Below the pieces are notes generated by a model. It saw only the letters and a program-made list of their open reading frames with translations, had not been told where the DNA came from and ran no database searches. Below are positions 1 to 6,311 of a stretch of 6,311 nucleotides of DNA, piece after piece. The position numbers were made by a program, and so were the translations under genes. Within the stretch, counting starts at the first letter, position 1, and each line of letters begins with the position of its first letter. The stretch is taken from positions 1 through 6,311 of the forward strand of contig DAHVRS010000527.1 of the NCBI GenBank assembly GCA_027322375.1. The letters are read 5' to 3'. This stretch comes from Brachybacterium sp. Lineage in GTDB: Bacteria; Actinomycetota; Actinomycetes; Actinomycetales; Dermabacteraceae.

Positions 1-170
1 GGCTCGTCACCGCCGACCTGCTGGACGAGCTGTGCTTCTCGGTCACGCACCGCACCGTCGGCGGCGATTCCCCGCGCGTGGTCATGGGCGAGGGCCATGA
101 TCAGGCCTGGCGGCTGACCTCGATGCTCATCGGCGAGCACGCGACGATCATCCGCTACCAGCGGGCCTAG
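1..170 (+). CDS. Pyrimidine reductase family protein (RibD C-terminal-like), 3' fragment
   Basis: Only the last 55 codons are present; the reading frame is open from base 3 and stops at TAG 168-170. The fragment starts LVTADLLDELCFSV and continues to VGGDSPRVVMGEG, the pattern of the last strands of RibD C-terminal/dihydrofolate-reductase-fold proteins (typically 'L..LVDEL.L...P...GG..PR'). It ends in ATIIRYQRA, like the final strand of this fold. Actinobacterial members are annotated as pyrimidine reductase family proteins, related to the NADPH-dependent reductase step of riboflavin synthesis. Many are stand-alone paralogues of unproven substrate, so a role in flavin synthesis is inference. 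The cofactor-binding N-terminal part lies left of the window. It converges with the hydrolase gene on the other strand, 69 bases away. Confidence 0.68.
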   Translation, partial: LVTADLLDELCFSVTHRTVGGDSPRVVMGEGHDQAWRLTSMLIGEHATIIRYQRA

Positions 171-206
171 TCACTGCCGCACCTCTACCTCTGTGCGTCT
201 ACCTCC

Positions 207-226
207 GCGCGACGAGCGCGTCGTGT
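207..226. terminator. Weak stem-loop between convergent genes
   Basis: CGACG (210-214) pairs with CGTCG (219-223) around the loop AGCG. Wobble and one further GC pair could lengthen the stem to about 8 pairs (207-226). It lies in the 69-base gap between the ends of the reductase fragment and the hydrolase, where a shared terminator is expected. There is no T-run on either side, so it is not a classical intrinsic terminator. A chance GC-rich hairpin is quite possible. Confidence 0.25.
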
Positions 227-239
227 CTACGCATCGTAT

Positions 240-1595
240 CTAGAGGCGCAGCCCGATCGAGCCCTCGAGCGCGGGCGAGGACGGGTCCCGCAGCGGCACC
301 TCGATCTGGGCCGCGACATCCTCGCGCCCGAGCACCCGGCCCAGATAGTCCGCGAGCGTGCGCTCGTAGCGGGCAGGGTCACGGTTCCACTCGCGGGTGT
401 GGGAGGCGCCCTCGACGGGCACGAACTCGATGAGGTCCGGGCGGCGGGCGGCGAGCTCCCGGCTCGGCTGGGGCGGGACGGTCTCGTCGTCCAGGGCGTG
501 GAAGAGCAGCGTCGGGTGGGTGAGGTGCTCCTCGTAGTACTGCGGGGTCATCTCGTCCAGGGCGAGCGGCTCGTGCAGGCGCACCATGCGTGCTCCGTAG
601 CTCGAGGTCATCATCCACAGGGCGAGGGTCCGCATGGGCGAGGGCGCCTTGAGCGCGGTCGCGTGGTGGATGAGGATGTCCTGCCAGTCGACGGCCGGGG
701 AGTCCAGCACGAGGGCCGCGATCTTGTCGCGGTGCGCGGAGCGGACCGAGGTGCGCAGCGCGATGCCTCCGCCCATCGACCAGCCGATCAGCACGATCCG
801 GCGCGCACCGTGGGCGAGGGCGTACTCGATCGCGGCTTCGGTGTCCTCCCATTCGGCGGCGCCGAGGTGATGCATCCGGTCCGCGGAGGCGGGGGCGCCG
901 GAGTCGTTGCGGTAGGTGATCGCGAGGCTCGTCAGCCCCAGGCGGTGCAGCAGCGGGATCACGCGCAGCGCCTCGCCCCGGGCGGAGCCGTGCCCGTGCA
1001 CGAGGATCGCCCAGGTGTCCTCAGCGCCGTCTGCGGCGCCGAGCTCGGGACGGGGCCGCACCAGCCAGGCCGGCATGTGCCCGACTGGAGAGTCGATGTG
1101 GACATCCTGGGTGGGCAGCCCGTGGGCGGTCTGCGGGGTGCCCGCCCAGAAGAAGCCGTTGGATGAGGCCCGGTCCACGCGCAGCGGCAGGTCGGTGTCC
1201 TGGGCGAGGAGGGGGCGGGAGACGGTGCGCGGCGTGGGGCGGCCGTCGACCTCGCCGAGCCGCACGTGGACGGTGCCGCCGCCCTGGCGCAGGGAGAGCA
1301 GACCGCCGCGGCGCGTGGTGCGGGAGTCGTCCAGGTGGACGCGGTCGGGATAGACCGCGCGGACGGTGACATCAGGGCGGCTGCGCAGGCTCTCTCGCGG
1401 CACGAGCGGCAGTCGCGCCATCACTCGGGCGCCGAGCGCGAGCATCCCTGCGCTCGCCGTGAACATCCCCGCGGCGCTCATCGCGCCATAGATCGCGACG
1501 GTGGACCATCGTGCCTGGTCCGGCCTGCTCGGGAGGGGAAGCCGGCGCCGCGCCGGGGTGGGTGCGGGACGGGTCCGGAAGGCGATGCGCGTCAT
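240..1595 (-). CDS. Membrane-anchored alpha/beta hydrolase, unknown substrate
   Basis: This is a serine hydrolase of the alpha/beta fold, 451 residues from the chosen start. An Arg/Pro-rich N-terminus (about 1-30) precedes one hydrophobic segment (about 33-58, TVAIYGAMSAAG onward) that should anchor the protein in the membrane; basic residues before it suggest N-terminus inside. Residues about 75-170 form a beta-rich, non-catalytic region. The catalytic domain follows: HGHG 200-203 (oxyanion hole), nucleophile elbow GWSMGG with Ser273, acid Asp370 in DDETVP, and His399 in GASH. The stretch from ITYRNDSGAP to AAEWEDTEAA matches a widespread actinobacterial family annotated only as alpha/beta hydrolase, in which HGRG is more usual than HGHG. 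I prefer ATG 1593-1595 over the ATG nine bases upstream (1602-1604, 454 residues) because AGGA and a TAGGAT -10-like box sit at suitable distances before it. It diverges from msrB. Esterase or peptidase activity is likely; the substrate cannot be read from sequence. Confidence 0.9.
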   Translation of the reverse strand: MTRIAFRTRPAPTPARRRLPLPSRPDQARWSTVAIYGAMSAAGMFTASAGMLALGARVMARLPLVPRESLRSRPDVTVRAVYPDRVHLDDSRTTRRGGLLSLRQGGGTVHVRLGEVDGRPTPRTVSRPLLAQDTDLPLRVDRASSNGFFWAGTPQTAHGLPTQDVHIDSPVGHMPAWLVRPRPELGAADGAEDTWAILVHGHGSARGEALRVIPLLHRLGLTSLAITYRNDSGAPASADRMHHLGAAEWEDTEAAIEYALAHGARRIVLIGWSMGGGIALRTSVRSAHRDKIAALVLDSPAVDWQDILIHHATALKAPSPMRTLALWMMTSSYGARMVRLHEPLALDEMTPQYYEEHLTHPTLLFHALDDETVPPQPSRELAARRPDLIEFVPVEGASHTREWNRDPARYERTLADYLGRVLGREDVAAQIEVPLRDPSSPALEGSIGLRL

Positions 1596-1602
1596 GTCCT
1601 GC

Positions 1603-1608
1603 ATCCTA
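1603..1608 (-). promoter_or_regulatory. Candidate -10 element of the hydrolase gene (leaderless or SD-overlapping)
   Basis: Read on the minus strand, TAGGAT (complement of 1603-1608) lies exactly seven bases before the ATG at 1593-1595, the spacing expected when transcription begins at the start codon. The same bases supply AGGA as a possible Shine-Dalgarno match for that ATG. The earlier ATG (1602-1604) lies partly inside the hexamer and would not be transcribed from this promoter. I see no good -35 match, so this rests on the -10 and its spacing. Confidence 0.4.
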
Positions 1609-1617
1609 TCGACGGGC

Positions 1618-1623
1618 TAGAAT
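1618..1623 (+). promoter_or_regulatory. Candidate -10 element of msrB
   Basis: TAGAAT on the plus strand matches the actinobacterial TANNNT -10 consensus and is one of the few AT-rich spots in the divergent region. It would start RNA near 1630 and leave an msrB leader of about 85 bases. No convincing -35 hexamer stands 16-19 bases upstream. The element overlaps the footprint expected for polymerase on the opposite-strand TAGGAT box, so the two promoters may exclude each other. Confidence 0.4.
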
Positions 1624-1655
1624 CGAGGGTGCAGGCAGCTCGCCCGCCATCCCCT

Positions 1656-1697
1656 GACGCGCGGAGGATCTCTCGCGCGAGCGGGGCTGAACGCGTC
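1656..1697. repeat. Imperfect 42-bp dyad in the msrB leader
   Basis: A perfect 10-bp palindrome, CTCGCGCGAG (1672-1681), is flanked by GACGCG (1656-1661) and CGCGTC (1692-1697). The flanks are reverse complements centred on the same point (1676.5). Three further Watson-Crick pairs are also symmetric (1665/1688, 1666/1687 and 1670/1683). It lies between the putative msrB -10 and its ribosome binding site, so it could be a repressor site or an RNA hairpin in the leader. GC-rich DNA produces such symmetry by chance, so the functional reading is tentative. Confidence 0.35.
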
Positions 1698-1704
1698 GCA
1701 GATC

Positions 1705-1709
1705 GGAGG
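1705..1709 (+). promoter_or_regulatory. Ribosome binding site of msrB
   Basis: GGAGG lies five bases before the ATG at 1715-1717. This is a strong Shine-Dalgarno match and fixes the msrB start. It contrasts with the DUF3000 gene downstream, which has no comparable site. Confidence 0.85.
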
Positions 1710-1714
1710 CCACC

Positions 1715-2146
1715 ATGTCCACCGCACCCATCGGCTCCCGCCCGTACCCGATCACGCTGAGCGACCTCGAATGGCGCGAGCGTCTGGACCCCGCCGCCTA
1801 TCAGGTGCTGCGTCACGGCGCGACCGAGCGTCCCGGCAGCGGCGAGTACGAGGAGGTCCGCGAGGCGGGCACCTACGCGTGCCGCGGCTGCGGGGCGGAG
1901 CTCTTCACCGCCGAGACCCAGTTCGACGCCCGCTGCGGCTGGCCCGCGTTCTACGCCCCGACGGACAACGACGCGGTCGAGCTGCTCGAGGACACCTCCC
2001 TCGGCATGCGCCGGATCGAGGTGCGCTGCGCCACCTGCGGCTCGCACCTCGGGCACGTTTTCCGGGGCGAGGGCTTCCCCACCCCCACCGACGAGCGCTT
2101 CTGCATCAACTCCCTCAGCCTCGTCCACAGCGACGACGCCGCCTGA
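1715..2146 (+). CDS. msrB: Peptide-methionine (R)-S-oxide reductase MsrB
   Basis: MsrB reduces methionine-R-sulfoxide in proteins back to methionine and is recycled by thioredoxin; it acts in the cytoplasm as part of oxidative-damage repair. The 143-residue protein is a single full-length SelR domain. Two CxxC pairs, Cys56/Cys59 (CRGC) and Cys105/Cys108 (CATC), form the structural zinc site. The catalytic Cys130 lies in RFCINS, and Cys74 in CGWPAF is at the position of the resolving cysteine in two-cysteine MsrBs. HLGHVF (His111, His114) is the other family signature. It is therefore the zinc-containing, cysteine-type, thioredoxin-dependent form, not a selenoprotein. The start is set by GGAGG five bases upstream. 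No msrA is present in the window. It diverges from the hydrolase gene and is followed on the same strand by DUF3000 after 115 bases that include hairpins, so it is probably its own transcription unit. Confidence 0.97.
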   Translation: MSTAPIGSRPYPITLSDLEWRERLDPAAYQVLRHGATERPGSGEYEEVREAGTYACRGCGAELFTAETQFDARCGWPAFYAPTDNDAVELLEDTSLGMRRIEVRCATCGSHLGHVFRGEGFPTPTDERFCINSLSLVHSDDAA

Positions 2147-2150
2147 GAGC

Positions 2151-2189
2151 GCAGGCCTCCTGCCGCACCAGCGCCCGCTGAGTGCGGGC
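2151..2189 (+). terminator. Tandem stem-loops after msrB
   Basis: Two short hairpins begin four bases after the msrB stop. GCAGG (2151-2155) pairs with CCTGC (2159-2163) across three bases. GCCCGC (2173-2178) pairs with GCGGGC (2184-2189) across TGAGT. A C-rich tract follows instead of a T-run. The position suits an end of the msrB transcript before a separate DUF3000 promoter, but the structure is not a textbook intrinsic terminator. Confidence 0.4.
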
Positions 2190-2248
2190 TCCCCCACGGT
2201 GCGTGCCTCGCTCCGGCGCGCCTGCCGAGACCGGCCCAGCCACGGCGA

Positions 2249-2254
2249 TACCCT
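2249..2254 (+). promoter_or_regulatory. Candidate -10 element for a leaderless DUF3000-rnd transcript
   Basis: TACCCT, preceded by GA, fits the TANNNT consensus and ends seven bases before the GTG at 2262, the distance typical of actinobacterial leaderless messages. No Shine-Dalgarno sequence is visible before that GTG or before the second in-frame GTG at 2268. No clear -35 is seen. Confidence 0.4.
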
Positions 2255-2261
2255 CCCTGGC

Positions 2262-2942
2262 GTGCCCGTGCATCGCATTCGCTCCGTCGACGACACCTTC
2301 CGTGCCGCCGTCGACGCCATGACCCGCGCCCCGCAGCGCCCGGAGTTCGAGTGGCGCGCCATCCCCGCGCCCGCGCGGATGGCGCCGTCGACCTGGGCGT
2401 GCACGGGCGAGATCGTGGTGCATGAGGACGAGCTCGCCTCCGGTCGCCTGGTGATCCTCCATGATCCGGAGGGGCAGGAGCCCTGGGACGGCACGTACCG
2501 GATGGTCGCGCTGGTCCAGGCGCAGCTCGAGCCTGAGTTCGCGATCGAATCGATGCTCGGCGATGTGGCCTGGTCCTGGGTGACCGAGTCCCTCGAGCTG
2601 CATGACGCGGATGCCCGCGAGCTCGGCTGCACCGCCACCCGCGTGGTCTCCCAGTCCTACGGCGCGCTCGCCTCTCGTCCCTCAACGGTCGACGTCGAGA
2701 TGCGGGTCTCGTGGACTCCGGAGCCGCCTGAGCCCACTGAGACCACGGAGCCCTCTGGGCCGTCAGGGCACTCTCTGTCGGCCCCTGTTCCTGAGATCGA
2801 CCTCGCGCCGCATTTCGCGGCGTGGACCGCGATGCTCGCAGCTGCGGGCGGGCTCCCGCCCGCCCCGCCGCGGATCGCCCCGATCGCCCCCACCCACCAT
2901 GCGAGGGCCACGCGCCCCGAGGAAGCCGGTGACACCCGGTGA
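2262..2942 (+). CDS. DUF3000 family protein
   Basis: This belongs to DUF3000, a family of unknown function found in actinobacteria (Rv2680 of M. tuberculosis is a relative, from memory). The family core is visible over residues about 8-152: FRAAVDAM, then PAPARMAPSTWACTGEI, GRLVILHDPEGQEPWDGTYR (61-80), LEPEF, DVAWSWVTESL (101-111), SQSYGALASRP and EMRVSWTP. It resumes at 178-200 with EIDLAPHFAAWTAML and GGLPP. Between these parts is a Pro/Glu/Thr/Ser/Gly-rich stretch (about 153-177), absent or much shorter in relatives as I remember them, and a 24-residue Pro/Ala tail follows. I see no catalytic motif, signal peptide or membrane segment. The start is GTG 2262 (226 residues), chosen because family similarity begins just after it and a -10-like box lies seven bases upstream; GTG 2199 (247 residues) and GTG 2268 are alternatives. 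Its stop overlaps the RNase D start, suggesting co-translation and a link to RNA metabolism, which is inference. Confidence 0.88.
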   Translation: MPVHRIRSVDDTFRAAVDAMTRAPQRPEFEWRAIPAPARMAPSTWACTGEIVVHEDELASGRLVILHDPEGQEPWDGTYRMVALVQAQLEPEFAIESMLGDVAWSWVTESLELHDADARELGCTATRVVSQSYGALASRPSTVDVEMRVSWTPEPPEPTETTEPSGPSGHSLSAPVPEIDLAPHFAAWTAMLAAAGGLPPAPPRIAPIAPTHHARATRPEEAGDTR

Positions 2943-2944
2943 CA
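2926..2944 (+). repeat. Tandem 9-bp direct repeat at the DUF3000/RNase D junction
   Basis: CCGGTGACA occurs at 2926-2934 and again at 2936-2944, a period of 10 bases. Each copy contains GTGACA, so there are two possible GTG starts (2929 and 2939) in different frames. Only 2939 opens the RNase D frame. A GAGGAAG purine tract (2919-2925) ends 3 bases before the first GTG and 13 before the true one, so the true start has a poorly spaced Shine-Dalgarno and probably depends on the GTGA stop/start overlap. Confidence 0.7.
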
Positions 2945-4138
2945 GACAGCCCAGAGGTCACCGACCTGAACGCTCCACGCGACGGGCTGGTCCCGGTCAT
3001 CGACCGAATTCAGCCGCTGCTGGCCTGGTGCGAGGCGGCCGCCGCCGCGCCCGAGGAACCGGTCTCGGTCGATGCCGAGCGTGCCTCGAGCTTCCGCTAC
3101 AGCTCCCGCGCCTATCTCGTGCAGCTGCGCACCGAGTCCGCGGGCACAGCGCTCCTGGACCCGCTCGCCTTCACGATGCCGCGCACTCTGCAGGACCTCC
3201 TCGCCGAGCGCGAGTGGGTGCTGCATGCGGCGGGCCAGGACCTGCCGAGCCTCGCCGAGCTGGGACTGCACCCAGGCTCCCTCTTCGACACCGAGCTGGC
3301 CGCGCGCCTGCTGGGGATGGAGCGGGTGGGCCTCGGCGCGGTCGTCGAGGACACGCTCGGTCTGCACCTGGCGAAGGAGCACTCCGCCGCTGACTGGTCC
3401 AAGCGCCCCCTGCCCGAGAGCTGGCTGGTCTATGCCGCGCTCGATGTGGAGGTGCTCGTCGAGGTGCGGGACGTGCTCGTGGAGCGTCTGCGCGAGGCGG
3501 GCAAGGAGGAGTGGGCGCGCGCCGAGTTCGAGTACGAGCGGACCCGCGAGTACGGGCCGACGCGCTCCTCGAGCTGGCGCGGCCTGCACGGCCTGGGGTC
3601 ACTGCGCAGCTCCCGCCAGCTCGCCGCAGCCCGCGAGATGTGGCTGCGCCGGGACGAGATCGCCTCCCGCGATGACCTCTCCCCGCACCGGGTGATCAAG
3701 GACCGCGACCTCGTGGCGGCGGCGAAGGAGGCCCCGCGCGGCCGGGAGGCCTTCGACCGGGCGCTGCCCTCGCGGATGCGGCGCAAGGACCAGTGGTGGC
3801 AGGCGGCTAGGTCAGGGATCGAGCTGCCGCCGGCGCATCTGCCCGAGCGCTCCGAGCGCTCCTATCCCCCGCCGCACAAGCTGTGGTCCAAGAAGTATCC
3901 CGAGGTGAACGAGCGGTATCAGCTCGTGCGTGCCGCGGTGAACCAGCGCGCCGAGGATCTCGAGATGCCGGCGGAGAACCTGCTGCAGCCGGCGCTGCTG
4001 CGCCAGTGGGTGTGGGAGAACTCGGAGGTGCCCGCCGAGGCCGAGGTCGAGCAGGCGCTGCGTGCGCTCGGTGCCCGGTCCTGGCAGGCGGAGCAGTCCG
4101 CGCCGGTGATCCACCGGGCGCTCGTCGAAGCTGCCTGA
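2939..4138 (+). CDS. rnd: Ribonuclease D-family 3'-5' exonuclease with HRDC domain
   Basis: RNase D enzymes trim the 3' ends of tRNA precursors and other small RNAs in the cytoplasm. The 399-residue protein has the DEDDy exonuclease domain over about 40-180. Exo I is VSVDAE with Asp45 and Glu47; Exo II is HAAGQDLPSL with Asp101, followed by FDTELAARLLG; Exo III is YAALD with Tyr165 and Asp169. The family-typical DWSKRPL (152-158) precedes Exo III. All metal-binding residues are intact. An HRDC domain follows (about 215-290, with WLRRDEIASRDD and SPHRVIKDRDL). The final 100 residues match the C-terminal region typical of actinobacterial members (KKYPEVNERYQLVR, ENLLQPALLRQWVWE). The GTG start overlaps the DUF3000 stop as GTGA, implying translational coupling. 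The same pair occurs as Rv2680-Rv2681 in M. tuberculosis. The substrate in actinobacteria is less certain than in E. coli, so processing of tRNA is inferred. Confidence 0.94.
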   Translation: MTDSPEVTDLNAPRDGLVPVIDRIQPLLAWCEAAAAAPEEPVSVDAERASSFRYSSRAYLVQLRTESAGTALLDPLAFTMPRTLQDLLAEREWVLHAAGQDLPSLAELGLHPGSLFDTELAARLLGMERVGLGAVVEDTLGLHLAKEHSAADWSKRPLPESWLVYAALDVEVLVEVRDVLVERLREAGKEEWARAEFEYERTREYGPTRSSSWRGLHGLGSLRSSRQLAAAREMWLRRDEIASRDDLSPHRVIKDRDLVAAAKEAPRGREAFDRALPSRMRRKDQWWQAARSGIELPPAHLPERSERSYPPPHKLWSKKYPEVNERYQLVRAAVNQRAEDLEMPAENLLQPALLRQWVWENSEVPAEAEVEQALRALGARSWQAEQSAPVIHRALVEAA

Positions 4139-4145
4139 GACCGCC

Positions 4146-4194
4146 TCCGCCCCGCGGACATGCGCCGGGGCGGACCGTTTCCGGCCCGCCCCGG
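4146..4194. terminator. Overlapping alternative hairpins between convergent operons
   Basis: CCGCCCCG occurs at 4147-4154 and again at 4186-4193, and its reverse complement CGGGGCGG lies between them at 4166-4173. The middle arm can pair with the left arm (9 pairs, 4146-4154 with 4166-4174, 11-base loop) or with the right arm (9 pairs, 4165-4173 with 4186-4194, 12-base loop). A further 6-pair hairpin, TTCCGG (4179-4184) with CCGGAA (4191-4196), competes with the second. It fills the 66-base gap between the RNase D and Nudix stops, so it probably terminates transcription from both sides. Only a TTT (4178-4180) resembles a U-tract on the RNase D side. Confidence 0.55.
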
Positions 4195-4204
4195 AAGGGA
4201 GCGG

Positions 4205-6311
<2,107 letters not shown>

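Noticed and set aside
185..205. Short direct repeat CTACCTC (185-191 and 199-205)
   Set aside because: Seven bases in two copies is within chance in a short pyrimidine-rich gap, and it has no other support as an attachment site or operator.
399..1166. Plus-strand open frame of 255 codons opposite the hydrolase gene
   Set aside because: It is antisense to a gene with a full catalytic triad, has Arg/Gly/Val-rich composition typical of GC-rich shadow frames, and has no recognisable motif or ribosome binding site.
2199..2261. Extending DUF3000 upstream to GTG 2199
   Set aside because: The 21 added residues are Arg-rich and unlike the family N-terminus, and no ribosome binding site precedes them. 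The candidate -10 for the downstream GTG also lies inside this stretch.
1592..2638. Minus-strand open frame of 348 codons across msrB and the start of DUF3000
   Set aside because: It runs antisense to the unmistakable msrB and DUF3000 genes and across their boundaries, and its protein resembles no family I know. High GC content explains the lack of stops.
2657..3589. Minus-strand open frame of 310 codons opposite DUF3000 and RNase D
   Set aside because: It crosses the junction of two well-supported genes on the other strand, and no domain can be seen.

Overview
This window looks like an ordinary chromosomal segment of a high-GC Gram-positive bacterium (Actinomycetota, probably Micrococcales; Brachybacterium or a relative is a guess from overall gene style). 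The basis is the very GC-rich third codon positions, the GTG starts, the apparently leaderless -10/start spacings, and actinobacterial families such as DUF3000, an RNase D with the long actinobacterial C-terminus, and a Rv1700-like ADP-ribose pyrophosphatase. No mobile element, phage gene, CRISPR array, tRNA or rRNA is visible. No gene-free gap exceeds about 120 bases.

Layout, left to right. (1) 1-170, plus strand: the last 55 codons of a probable RibD-C-type pyrimidine reductase. (2) 240-1595, minus strand, convergent with it: a membrane-anchored alpha/beta hydrolase with a complete Ser-Asp-His triad and unknown substrate. (3) 1596-1714: a compact divergent control region with back-to-back -10 candidates and a dyad-symmetric segment. 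(4) 1715-2146, plus: msrB, methionine-R-sulfoxide reductase with all zinc and redox cysteines. (5) 2262-2942, plus: a DUF3000 protein, probably leaderless, whose stop overlaps (GTGA) the start of (6) 2939-4138, plus: an RNase D-family DEDDy exonuclease. (7) 4139-4204: a convergent gap filled by GC-rich, mutually exclusive hairpins. (8) 4205-4876, minus: a Nudix ADP-ribose pyrophosphatase, translationally coupled (ATGA) to (9) 4873-6311, minus: pyrG, CTP synthase, whose first ~97 codons lie beyond the right edge.

How the genes fit together: pyrG with its Nudix gene is an ancestral actinobacterial pair (Rv1699-Rv1700 in Mycobacterium tuberculosis). DUF3000 with RNase D is another (Rv2680-Rv2681), and msrB (Rv2674) lies near that pair in M. 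tuberculosis. Two conserved neighbourhoods therefore meet tail to tail at the hairpin-rich gap near 4140-4205. The genes cover nucleotide synthesis and clean-up, oxidised-protein repair and RNA processing. I found no convincing new multi-gene system. The points most worth a second look are the DUF3000/RNase D coupling with its linker insertion, the divergent hydrolase/msrB control region, and the three-armed hairpin between the convergent operons.
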